From NCBI GenBank assembly GCA_965213935.1, contig CBDCAO010000009.1, positions 62,001 to 126,000 of the forward strand: DNA of 64,000 nucleotides, given 5' to 3'. The stretch comes from Bin52 sp965213935 (lineage in GTDB: Bacteria > Pseudomonadota > Alphaproteobacteria > Thalassobaculales > Thalassobaculaceae). The notes under the pieces are model-generated. The model searched no databases, had not been told where the DNA came from, and saw nothing but the letters and a program-made list of their open reading frames with translations. Each line of letters begins with the position of its first letter. Within the stretch, counting starts at the first letter, position 1. This document shows positions 56,644 to 64,000 of the stretch, piece by piece. A program made the translations under genes and the position numbers.

Positions 56644-56937
56644 TCAGTCCAGCACGCCCATGACATCTGACTCGCGCATGATCAGCAGGTCCTGGCCATC
56701 GAGCTTCACCTCGGTACCGGACCACTTGCCGTACAACACGACGTCGCCCTTCTTCAGCTGCATCGCCAGGCGCTCGCCGGCCTCGTTGCGACTGCCCGGT
56801 CCCACCGCGACAATCTTGCCCTGCATGGGCTTTTCCTTGGCGGTGTCGGGAATGATGATGCCGCCGGCGGTGGTGCTCTCGTTGTCGAGCGCCTCGACGA
56901 CGACCCGGTCGTGCAGGGGTCGGAATGACATGGACAC
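56644..56937 (-). CDS. groS: Co-chaperonin GroES
   Basis: A 97-residue Hsp10. It starts MSFRPLHDRVVVEALDNEST and has the mobile loop STTAGGIIIPDTAKEKP and the end DVVLYGKWSGTEVKLDG. It lies 43 bp before groEL in the same operon. Confidence 0.96.
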   Translation of the reverse strand: MSMSFRPLHDRVVVEALDNESTTAGGIIIPDTAKEKPMQGKIVAVGPGSRNEAGERLAMQLKKGDVVLYGKWSGTEVKLDGQDLLIMRESDVMGVLD

Positions 56938-56977
56938 TCCCCCATGTGATGGTGAGACAGTTCAGAGTGCGCCCCTA

Positions 56978-57004
56978 CTAGCACTCGTAACCGATGAGTG
57001 CCAG
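56978..57004. promoter_or_regulatory. CIRCE element (HrcA operator) of groESL
   Basis: CTAGCACTC-N9-GAGTGCCAG matches the CIRCE consensus TTAGCACTC-N9-GAGTGCTAA, with 8 of 9 self-complementary pairs. It lies about 40 bp upstream of the groES start. HrcA bound here represses the operon until heat shock. Confidence 0.92.
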
Positions 57005-57039
57005 TCCAATTGTGCCCTGCAACAAACGAGGATTCGCCG

Positions 57040-57792
57040 ATGCCCGCCCTTGATCCGCTGTTCGACTTCTCGGCAAGGACCGTGCTCGTTACCGGCGGAA
57101 GCCGGGGTCTCGGACGAGAGACCGTCCGTGCCTTCGCCGCGCGCGGCGCCGACACGGTCATCGTTTCCCGCCGATTCGAGCGCTGCGCGGAGGTGGCAGG
57201 CGAGGTCGAGGCCATGGGCCGGCGTGCCTGGCCAATCGCCTGCAACATGTCAGACTGGACCGCGGTCGACGCCCTCGTCAACGAGGTTCGGGACCATGTT
57301 GGCTCAATCGACATCCTGGTCAACAACGCCGGCGCGTCCCCGCTTGCCCCGTCCTCGATCGAGACTTCCGAAGCTCTGTTCGACAAGGTGGTCGGCCTCA
57401 ATTTCAAGGGCCCGTTCAGACTCATCGCGCTCCTGGGTGCGGAGATGGCAGCCGGTCGCGGTGGAGCGATCGTCAACGTCTCCAGCCTTGGAGCCGTACG
57501 GCCCCTGCCCGTCTACGCACCCTATGCCGGGGCCAAGGCAGCATTGAACTCGGTTACCGAGGCCTTTGCCCGGGAGTTCGCGCCGAAAGTCCGGGTCAAC
57601 GCGGTCATGCCCGGCAGGTTTCTCACTGACATCTCGCACGCATGGAGCGACGAGGTACGCGAAAACCGGACCGTCGCACTGGAACGAAGCGGCCTGCCTC
57701 GCGAGATCGTCACCGCCATCCTGTACCTCGCGTCGGATGCTTCTTCATTCACGACCGGCTCTGTGATCCGGGTCGACGGCGGGGCGCCCTGA
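57040..57792 (+). CDS. Short-chain dehydrogenase/reductase
   Basis: A 250-residue classical SDR. The cofactor motif is TGGSRGLGRETVRAF, then LVNNAGASP, the Ser in IVNVSSLGA and YxxxK in YAPYAGAKAAL. The ATG at 57040 has CGAGGA upstream. The gene is divergent from groES and starts 35 bp from the CIRCE palindrome, so HrcA might also touch it. Confidence 0.88.
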   Translation: MPALDPLFDFSARTVLVTGGSRGLGRETVRAFAARGADTVIVSRRFERCAEVAGEVEAMGRRAWPIACNMSDWTAVDALVNEVRDHVGSIDILVNNAGASPLAPSSIETSEALFDKVVGLNFKGPFRLIALLGAEMAAGRGGAIVNVSSLGAVRPLPVYAPYAGAKAALNSVTEAFAREFAPKVRVNAVMPGRFLTDISHAWSDEVRENRTVALERSGLPREIVTAILYLASDASSFTTGSVIRVDGGAP

Positions 57793-58030
57793 GCCCGGTG
57801 GCGGTGTCAATGGCTGCACAAGGCTGCGGAATTCCGGTGATATGCCGCGGTTCCGTGAGCGGTAACGGTGCTGTAGGTGACGGCCAGAAAGCGCGCATAT
57901 TTGATGGAGTCGTGCGTTTTCTTGGGGCGCGACAAACAGGGTGAGACTGGCGACGCCGGGATTGTGACGGGGCCCGGAACTCCGGTCGGGCTACGCCCTC
58001 CCCCGTCTCACCCTGATTGTCGCGCAGGTC

Positions 58031-58735
58031 TCAGGTTGATTGTCGCGCTGCACGGTTCCGGCGAGAGACCAGACGCGTTGCCACGGCGGACCCCGCAAGG
58101 CAGACCACGAGGAACGGGCCCGCCGGCAGATCCCACAGACCAGCCAGCAGGATCGCGACCACGACCGCGATGGCGCCACTTGCAAGCGCACGGACGAGGC
58201 TGTAGCCCTCCCCTCGCCGCGCGGCGAGGGCTGGCAGTATCAGGCTTGCGAACACGACATACACGCCGACCAGCTGCATCGAGGCGGTGATCACGAGAGC
58301 GAACAGCAGAAAGAAGCCGGTGCCGGTACGAAGACGTGGCGCGCACAGCCACAGGAGGAGATAGATGCCGTAGATCGGCAGGAAGGCTGCGATGTCGACC
58401 CAGGTGACAAACAGCAACTGGCCGGAAAGCACATGCCGCAGCATCTCGCCACCTGTCGGATGTCCGGCGAGCGCCAGCAGGGCCAGGGAGGAGGCGACGA
58501 TGAAACAGCTCCCGATCACGGCTTCCTGCTCATCGGGAGTCACGCGTTCGATCCAGCGAAAGAACACCGCTACTGCAAGTCCGGCGCCAAAGGCGATCGC
58601 CTGATGCTGAATCCAGGGTGGTTCGGCAAGCCAGAGACTGGAAAGGATCACGGCAAGGCCCACGACCTGCGCCGTTGCCAGGTCGATGAAGACGATCCCG
58701 CGCCTGAGCACCTCTATCCCAAGCGGTGCGTGCAC
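58031..58735 (-). CDS. Metal (zinc/manganese-type) ABC transporter permease, ZnuB-like
   Basis: A membrane protein of at least 234 residues with seven or more hydrophobic segments. It matches the ABC-3 family (ZnuB/MntB) that moves Zn or Mn across the inner membrane; the segment PLGIEVLRRGIVFIDLATAQ is characteristic. The GTG at 58735 cuts into the first helix. In-frame family-like sequence (INPELLEILAPGFCAGLLVT) continues upstream to an ATC at 58799-58801, preceded by GGAGAG, so the real start may be a rare codon or a mutated one. An ATPase gene is not seen next to it. Confidence 0.8.
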   Translation of the reverse strand: MHAPLGIEVLRRGIVFIDLATAQVVGLAVILSSLWLAEPPWIQHQAIAFGAGLAVAVFFRWIERVTPDEQEAVIGSCFIVASSLALLALAGHPTGGEMLRHVLSGQLLFVTWVDIAAFLPIYGIYLLLWLCAPRLRTGTGFFLLFALVITASMQLVGVYVVFASLILPALAARRGEGYSLVRALASGAIAVVVAILLAGLWDLPAGPFLVVCLAGSAVATRLVSRRNRAARQST

Positions 58736-58801
58736 CGCGGTAACGAGCAGTCCGGCACAAAAGCCCGGAGCCAGGATCTCCAGCAGTTCAGGATTGATGA
58801 T

Positions 58802-59533
58802 CGGTGCTCTCCAACAGGTTCGGGTTTATTTCGAACCGACCGACCAGGCTGTCAATCCGGTTCTCTCCACCATCCCTTCGGGTTGCGGGTTCCTCACCTC
58901 ACCTGGTGACCTGGCCGGCCTGCGGGGAAACGTGAAGGCAGAACCGCGCGTTCGCACGCGACCGCGCGACGACGAGAGAAACGATGCTGCCAGACCTGGC
59001 CTTCCGTCGGTAAACCTCCGGACCGCGGCGCGTTACGGCCGCCCGCCCGGGTGCGCGGCTGCGACGACGAGCCAGGCTTCGAGTATGGCGCCGACAACGC
59101 CTCTCTTCTCTCTCGCCCATTGCCGACCGTGCGTCGGATGCCTCCTTCCCGCACTGTTGCATCATCGAGAAGTGCCGCAAACGCGACACGACATCGCAGC
59201 CGCGGACCGCGGCGCATCACTCCAGACGATCGGTGATCGAGCATGCGAAGCCTTCAGGGCAGAGCACCCTGAACGAGACTGACGCAGACCGCTGCCTGAC
59301 GGGATTCACAGACGGTGGGCGGGCTGAACGAGATTGCCCGCGGACCAGCTTCCTCGCCGTATCCGGACCCGAAACATGCGTCAGCGCGATGATGACCTCG
59401 TGCGGGAACCGGTACCCGGTTTACGAGCCGGTTTCCGCAGGGCGTACGCATCCTCGACTTCACATCCGGACCAGGCCGGGGAGAAGACACCCCTGTCCGG
59501 AGCCCGGGACCGAAAACAATCCGGTGATCACGG
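58802..59533. other. 732-bp gap between permease and binding protein genes
   Basis: An ABC ATPase gene of about 750 bp would be expected here. Neither strand shows Walker A, LSGGQ or Walker B text. Frames on the minus strand are Arg-rich and short. The stretch may be a worn-out gene, or may never have held one. Confidence 0.5.
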
Positions 59534-60472
59534 TTAGCCCCTGGCGCCTTCCAGCAGTTCCAGAGTGACATCGAACAGGCTGAACAAATCGTCGACCCCT
59601 TCCCGTCCGCCAACCGTAAACGGCAGATCGACCACCGGAATCCCGCTTCGTGCCGACACCCATTCCGCCGCGTCCCTCGAATCGAACGGTGTCAGGAGAA
59701 TGGCCTCCGCATCGCCGGATGCCACCCGATCGAGCACCTGCGCGAGGTGGGACGCCGTCGGTGAAACCCCCGGCCGGACTTCAAGTGCGATGACGCGGTC
59801 AAGTCCGGTCCACTGCAGAAGGTATGGCCACGACGTGTGATGGACGATGACCTTCATTCCCTGCAGCTTTTCCGCTCGCGATCGCCAGGTCAACCGCGCC
59901 TTGTCCCAGCGGGCTGAAAACTCGGCATGCCGGCTGCGATACCCGTCAGCATTGTCCGGATCAATCAACGCCAGCCGCTCAACCAGAATTCGCGCAAGTA
60001 TCGTAATGTTCTCCGGATCGAGATGAACGTGCGGATTGCCTGCCGGATGTACGTGGCCATGGCTGCGGTCGAGGTTTTCGGGCACTTCCAGCATCCTGAC
60101 GTAATCCGACGCCATGATGTTCCCTGGCTGGCCATGCTGAACGACGAGCCGGGCACCGCGTTGCAACAGGACGGGAAGCCATCCCGCCTCGAGATCGGCA
60201 CCGCTGCAGAACAGGATGTCCGCCCGCCGAATCTGCGCAATGAGACCGGGCCGGGCGCGGATATAGTGCGCGTCCTGCCGGGCGTGGGTCGCCGAATACA
60301 CGACAACATCACTCCCGCCGATCTCACGGGCGAGCGCCGCCCACTCGGGTTCACACGCCAGGATTCGGGTTTCGGCGGTTACGGGTGCGGGCAACGCCAC
60401 TGCAAGAATACCCGCAATCAGCAGGCTCAAGGCGAAACGATGCACCTTGTCCGACATCAGACTGCCCTTCAT
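59534..60472 (-). CDS. Metal ABC transporter substrate-binding protein, ZnuA-like
   Basis: A 312-residue periplasmic protein of the cluster A-I metal-binding family. The signal peptide is LSLLIAGILAVALPAPVTA. Metal-binding histidines lie in SATHARQDAHYI, a His-rich loop RSHGHVHPAGNPHVHLDPEN, and VIVHHTSWPYLL. The His-rich loop favours zinc over manganese. The ATG at 60472 touches the stop of the outer-membrane protein gene (TGATG); an ATG at 60457 is the alternative. The gene is in one operon with that gene. Confidence 0.88.
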   Translation of the reverse strand: MKGSLMSDKVHRFALSLLIAGILAVALPAPVTAETRILACEPEWAALAREIGGSDVVVYSATHARQDAHYIRARPGLIAQIRRADILFCSGADLEAGWLPVLLQRGARLVVQHGQPGNIMASDYVRMLEVPENLDRSHGHVHPAGNPHVHLDPENITILARILVERLALIDPDNADGYRSRHAEFSARWDKARLTWRSRAEKLQGMKVIVHHTSWPYLLQWTGLDRVIALEVRPGVSPTASHLAQVLDRVASGDAEAILLTPFDSRDAAEWVSARSGIPVVDLPFTVGGREGVDDLFSLFDVTLELLEGARG

Positions 60473-62019
60473 CAGAAGCTGTGTGCTCCGTGTGCACCAA
60501 GACTCATGATGTATTGCAGCATGACCTGGTTATCGTCTTCCTGCTCGTACCGGTTTTCCCGGTTGTACTGCAAACGTACCCGTCCAAACTCGCTGCTCGA
60601 CCAGTCCACCATGGCGCTGAATGCCGAATGATCTTCTTCCGCCTCGGCATCCTCGGGCAGTTCCAGCCGGGCGTACCGGGCGCCGGCCCGCCACTGTGGC
60701 GAGAACTTGTACACGCCCTGGACGTACCAACCGCTGGACCCGCCATCGAGATCGAGGACCACGTCTTCTGCCTCGACATGACAGGTATGCGGATCCTCGG
60801 GATCCTCACATGTCTCGTGCTCCTCCTGCAGGGTGTAGAGCCCTGATTCCACGCGCCAGAAGTACTCGCCCTGGAGGATCAGTTCGCTTTCGCGTGGATT
60901 GCCTGTCGGTGCCCAGGTGTACCTGACATCCAGAGCCACGAGACGGGTGTTTCCGGTAAATGCGCCACCGGTGAAGAAGTCGGCAAGGTGCTCATGTTCC
61001 TCTTCCTCGTGGTCGTCGTCGTCATCGTCGTGAAGACCGAGGTGATCGTCATCGTGATCGTCATCGTGATCGTCATCGTCATCATGACCGGGATCTTCAT
61101 CGTGACCATGATCGTCATGATCATCGTCATGAACGTGGACACCGCCCATTCTGTCATGCGCCCTGCCGTTCAGTATGGAAGCCCCCACTCGCCACGCTCC
61201 GTCACGACCGGCGTCACCGCCAATCCTGCCGTAGGCCGACCATGCCTCCACTCCGCTGTCGGAACCACCGAACGGCATGTCGTCACCGCGGAATACGCCT
61301 CCTCCGAACTCGGCAAACATGTCCGTGGGCAGCACGAGCGACATCTCGACACCATCGTCATTGAACGCGCCGTCGAGGTAGGCCCGGTACGGAAGCGGAC
61401 GGTCTGCAAAATCGTCAGCATGGGCATGGAGCTCGTTCAGGTATCCGAAAGTCCACAACGCACGCCCGGCGGTCAGCTGAAATCCGTCCATGATGCCGAT
61501 CCCGGGAAGGGTACGAACATAGGCTTCCTCCAGCTCCAGTTCGACCGGTTCACCGGGGTGCACCCCAAAACCAACGGTCAGGTTTCCCATGAACTTGTCG
61601 TCTATGCTGCCGGTCATCACGAGTTCGCTGTGTCCGAGCGACAGCCCGCTCGGAGTACGGCCGGACTCATGGCCCGCCGGATAACCCGCGAGTTCCGACT
61701 CATCGGCCGAGTGGTTGGCAACCCTGCCATCCAGAACGAGGCTGATCGACGGATTGAAGGCGTTGTCCTGTTGCGGCGGGTCCGAATGGTGCGGCGCGCG
61801 CGGCTCATCCGCATGCTCATCTTCATGCGACTCGTGCTTGAGCGCCTCCAGTTGCGATTCAAGAGTGGAGATCCGGTCTTCGTACTGTTGCTTCAGGGTC
61901 TCCAGTTCCGCCCGGATGGCTTCGACCGTCGTTCCCGATTGAGCATGCGTATCCGGGGACGACAACACGATCAGCATTCCGAACACCATGCACACTGTCA
62001 GTCTTGCTACACCAAACAT
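60472..62019 (-). CDS. Outer-membrane beta-barrel protein with a His/Asp-rich metal loop
   Basis: A 515-residue exported protein. It has a signal peptide (VFGMLIVLSSPDTHAQ), a coiled coil (residues 30-65, LETLKQQYEDRISTLESQLE), then a porin-like barrel with many alternating strands and the final strand ending in Phe (HGAHSF). At about residues 288-340 lies a loop of almost only Asp, His and Glu (for example DDDHDDHGHDEDPGHDDDD). It is coupled to a ZnuA-like gene, so it likely binds or passes zinc at the outer membrane. The ATG at 62019 has GAGGA upstream. Confidence 0.8.
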   Translation of the reverse strand: MFGVARLTVCMVFGMLIVLSSPDTHAQSGTTVEAIRAELETLKQQYEDRISTLESQLEALKHESHEDEHADEPRAPHHSDPPQQDNAFNPSISLVLDGRVANHSADESELAGYPAGHESGRTPSGLSLGHSELVMTGSIDDKFMGNLTVGFGVHPGEPVELELEEAYVRTLPGIGIMDGFQLTAGRALWTFGYLNELHAHADDFADRPLPYRAYLDGAFNDDGVEMSLVLPTDMFAEFGGGVFRGDDMPFGGSDSGVEAWSAYGRIGGDAGRDGAWRVGASILNGRAHDRMGGVHVHDDDHDDHGHDEDPGHDDDDDHDDDHDDDHLGLHDDDDDDHEEEEHEHLADFFTGGAFTGNTRLVALDVRYTWAPTGNPRESELILQGEYFWRVESGLYTLQEEHETCEDPEDPHTCHVEAEDVVLDLDGGSSGWYVQGVYKFSPQWRAGARYARLELPEDAEAEEDHSAFSAMVDWSSSEFGRVRLQYNRENRYEQEDDNQVMLQYIMSLGAHGAHSF

Positions 62020-62185
62020 CTGTTGTCCTCATGCTCTCGCAACTGTTCCGGCGAACACGGCATTCGCCCCGGGACCCGTCCGGAATGGCGGTCTCGTCAC
62101 CGCCGGGCAGGACACGCTGGCGGACTGGAACGCACGGCCCTGCCACATCGGGGAACGGTAGCCGCGCCGGTTCCGGCCGCGCAGG

Positions 62186-62199
62186 TACGTTATAACGTA
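62186..62199. promoter_or_regulatory. Palindrome upstream of the zinc locus, candidate Zur operator
   Basis: TACGTTATAACGTA is a perfect 14-bp palindrome in an AT-rich patch 167 bp upstream of the outer-membrane protein start. A-T-rich GTTATAAC cores resemble alphaproteobacterial Zur boxes. The related half-site CTTAACG follows at 62201. Confidence 0.5.
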
Positions 62200-62315
62200 T
62201 CTTAACGCATATGGGAGAAGCCGGACAAGCGCCGCATGAGGGGGAACGTCCCCTGTGCAAATTTTCTTTATTTCACATGGGCTTGCGACTACGTCATTCC
62301 TGACACTCCGAGGCG

Positions 62316-63614
62316 TCAGCCGGCGGCATGAACCAGGAAGCGGCGATCAAATCGACCGGCATCGACCGGCGAAAGCATGACACGGATCTCAACCCCGTCT
62401 TCCGCCCACTCCTGGGTCATCACCCGGCCGTGTCGATGCAGCCAGGCCAGGGCCGCGCCCTCTCCGGGATCGAGACGGTAGTGCAGGCAGAGGTCGGCGC
62501 GACCGAGCATCTGATCGATTCGCTCGACAAGTACCGCGCACCCCTCCCCGGTCACCGCCGAGACCGCGACCCTGTCACCGGGTCCCCGTTTGAAAGGCGC
62601 ATGGCGCTGCGTCTCGTCGAGAAGGTCGATCTTGTTGAACACCTCGATCATCGCGGTCGAGTGCCCGACGATACCGAGTTCCGCGAGGACCCGCTCGACG
62701 TCGGCTCGCTGCTGTTCGTGCTCGGGATGGCTCAGGTCCCGCACATGGATGACCACGTCGGCCTCGAGCACTTCCTCGAGCGTCGCCCGGAACGCGGCGA
62801 TCAGATGGGTCGGAAGTTCGGAAATGAACCCCACCGTATCGGACAGGATCGCGTCACGCCCGGACGGTAGCCCGATCCTTCGCATGGTCGGATCAAGGGT
62901 CGCAAACAGCATGTTGCGCGCCATCACGGTCGATCCTGTCAGCCGATTGAACAGGGTTGACTTGCCGGCATTGGTGTAGCCGACAAGCGCAATCACCGGT
63001 GTCGGCCCCTTCTGTCGCGCCGAACGGTGCAAACCCCGGGTGCGGACGACCTCGGACAGTTCGCGACCGAGCTGTGCGATCCGGTCGTCAAGCTGTCTGC
63101 GGTCAAGCTCGATCTGGCGTTCACCGGGACCACCCAGGAACCCGGCGCCACCACGCTGGCGTTCGAGATGGGTCCAGGACCGGACCAGGCGGCTGCGCTG
63201 ATAGGTCAGCGCAGCCAGCTCCACCTGCAGCCGGCCCTCGTGGGTGCGGGCCCGAGCACCGAAAATCTCCAGAATCAGTGCCGTGCGGTCAATGACCTTG
63301 CAGAACCAGGCGAGCTCGAGCGAACGCTGCTGCACCGGCGAGAGCGCTGCATTCACGATAGCGAGTTCCACGCCACGTTCCTCGACCACCTCGCGGGTCC
63401 GTTCGACGACGCCCCGGCCGAACAGCGTGGCGGGACGCTGACGCGACACCTTGATGACCTCCTCGTAAACGAGATCGAGGTCAAGCGCCGAAGCGAGGCC
63501 GACCACCTCGTCGAGACGACCCTCCGGGGTCCGGCCGTCGGGCAAGGCGGAAGACAGGACGGGATGAACGACGAGCGCACGCGTGCGGCCGTCGGGGGGG
63601 AGGCCGGCCCTCAT
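62316..63614 (-). CDS. hflX: GTPase HflX
   Basis: A 432-residue ribosome-associated GTPase that splits stalled 70S ribosomes. The HflX domain has LDLDLVYEEVIKVSRQRPA and RQRGGAGFLGGPGERQIELD; the G domain has G1 GYTNAGKSTLFN, G3 SDTVGFISELP and G4 FNKIDLL. The ATG at 63614 is 14 bp after the hfq stop; an in-frame start at 63695 overlaps hfq. The hfq-hflX order is conserved. Confidence 0.95.
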   Translation of the reverse strand: MRAGLPPDGRTRALVVHPVLSSALPDGRTPEGRLDEVVGLASALDLDLVYEEVIKVSRQRPATLFGRGVVERTREVVEERGVELAIVNAALSPVQQRSLELAWFCKVIDRTALILEIFGARARTHEGRLQVELAALTYQRSRLVRSWTHLERQRGGAGFLGGPGERQIELDRRQLDDRIAQLGRELSEVVRTRGLHRSARQKGPTPVIALVGYTNAGKSTLFNRLTGSTVMARNMLFATLDPTMRRIGLPSGRDAILSDTVGFISELPTHLIAAFRATLEEVLEADVVIHVRDLSHPEHEQQRADVERVLAELGIVGHSTAMIEVFNKIDLLDETQRHAPFKRGPGDRVAVSAVTGEGCAVLVERIDQMLGRADLCLHYRLDPGEGAALAWLHRHGRVMTQEWAEDGVEIRVMLSPVDAGRFDRRFLVHAAG

Positions 63615-63627
63615 GCCGCGGACAGGA

Positions 63628-63873
63628 TCAATTGTCGGTCTCTCTGTCGAATCCAAGCCGAACCGGCTGCGACGGCATGATGGTGGCGATGGCATGTTTG
63701 TAGACCAGCTGCGATGTCGCGTCGCGCCGCAGGAGCAGCGAGAAATTGTCGAACGAGGTCACCATTCCCTGCAGCTTCACACCGTTCATGAGAAAGATGG
63801 TGACCGGGATCTTCTCCCTGCGCAACGCATTGAGGAACGTTTCCTGCAGGTTCTGAGATCTTTCGTTTGCCAT
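63628..63873 (-). CDS. hfq: RNA chaperone Hfq
   Basis: An 81-residue Sm-like protein that pairs small RNAs with mRNAs. It reads QNLQETFLNALRREKIPVTI, with FLMNGVKLQGMVTSFDNFSLLL in Sm1 and the Sm2 motif VYKHAIATI. The length is typical of alphaproteobacteria. It precedes hflX. Confidence 0.97.
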   Translation of the reverse strand: MANERSQNLQETFLNALRREKIPVTIFLMNGVKLQGMVTSFDNFSLLLRRDATSQLVYKHAIATIMPSQPVRLGFDRETDN

Positions 63874-63925
63874 GAACCCGTCTTTCCATCTGGCGGCGGT
63901 TCAGGGTCCCCGGCATCGGGCACGC

Positions 63926-64000
63926 TCACACGCAGTCGAGGAACGCGGCCTGCAGATCAGCCCTGCACGCAAAGACGTACCGCGGCTGCCACTTGCCGAG
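63926..64000 (-). CDS. Possible C-terminal end of a gene running off the window
   Basis: On the minus strand a frame open from the window edge reads LGKWQPRYVFACRADLQAAF and ends LDCV with TGA at 63926-63928. Only 24 residues are visible and no family can be named. Confidence 0.3.
   Translation of the reverse strand, partial: LGKWQPRYVFACRADLQAAFLDCV

Noticed and set aside
58894..59244. Two Arg-rich minus-strand frames as genes
   Set aside because: Low complexity, no domain, no ribosome site, and mutual overlap in different frames.
60988..62205. A plus-strand frame with a run of Ile/Val residues
   Set aside because: It is the complement of the Asp/His codon run in the outer-membrane protein gene.

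Overview
The window is a GC-rich chromosomal segment of about two thirds G+C. It most likely comes from an alphaproteobacterium, perhaps Rhodospirillales-like. The evidence is a DksA with one cysteine left at its zinc site, a cysteine-free ribosomal protein L32, the hfq-hflX pair, a type 2 ArgC, and the run mltB-like / rlpA / dacC / tmk / holB / metG / tatD / MBL hydrolase. No rRNA and no CRISPR array is visible. One tRNA gene is present, tRNA-Ser(UGA).

Layout. 1-2.35 kb: the end of a molybdenum hydroxylase large subunit, a MoaD/ThiS-like protein, and a convergent class A flavin monooxygenase. 2.35-3.36 kb: about 1 kb without a convincing gene but with many inverted repeats. 3.36-8.1 kb: dksA, recA and alaS. 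8.2-11.5 kb: a MoxR ATPase, a small exported protein, a CoxE-type VWA protein and an NlpC/P60 protein with stop/start spacing typical of one operon. 11.4-19.3 kb: two coupled histidine phosphatases, an aminotransferase, a propionyl/acetyl-CoA carboxylase alpha subunit, rpmF, a DAO-type oxidase, an enoyl-CoA hydratase-like protein and an SDR. 19.3-24.4 kb: an amidohydrolase, an orphan TRAP binding protein with a strong terminator, a flavoprotein dehydrogenase and an SDR. 24.4-25.3 kb: an arsR-arsI pair that looks built for organoarsenicals. 25.4-33.0 kb: a cupin, a luciferase-like monooxygenase, xylulokinase, a sugar ABC transporter and an alpha/beta hydrolase with a Cys nucleophile.

33.05-43.5 kb is a mobile and degraded island. 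It holds an IS5-type element, an IS21-type istB without istA, a Toprim protein, IS21-type terminal repeats that cut a DNA methyltransferase gene, a frameshifted Abi-like gene, an intact HigB/HigA-type toxin-antitoxin pair, an ISAs1 remnant, an IS66-type remnant, and a complete-looking group II intron of 1997 bp inserted antisense into the IS66 tnpA gene. A Na/Pi cotransporter family gene and a decayed zeta-type kinase with its partner follow. The stack ISAs1 > IS66 > group II intron can be read to the base because removing the intron restores the tnpA frame.

43.7-54 kb returns to core genes: tRNA-Ser, cell-wall enzymes (lytic transglycosylase, RlpA, DacC), tmk, holB, metG, tatD, an MBL hydrolase, mazG and argC. 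54-57 kb holds an inositol monophosphatase-family gene and groES-groEL behind a clear CIRCE operator. 58-62.2 kb is an apparent zinc-acquisition locus: a His/Asp-rich outer-membrane protein, a ZnuA-like binding protein, a ZnuB-like permease and an upstream palindrome. The ATPase is absent from the place where it would be expected. The window ends with hflX and hfq.

All assignments come from reading the sequence. No database search was run.
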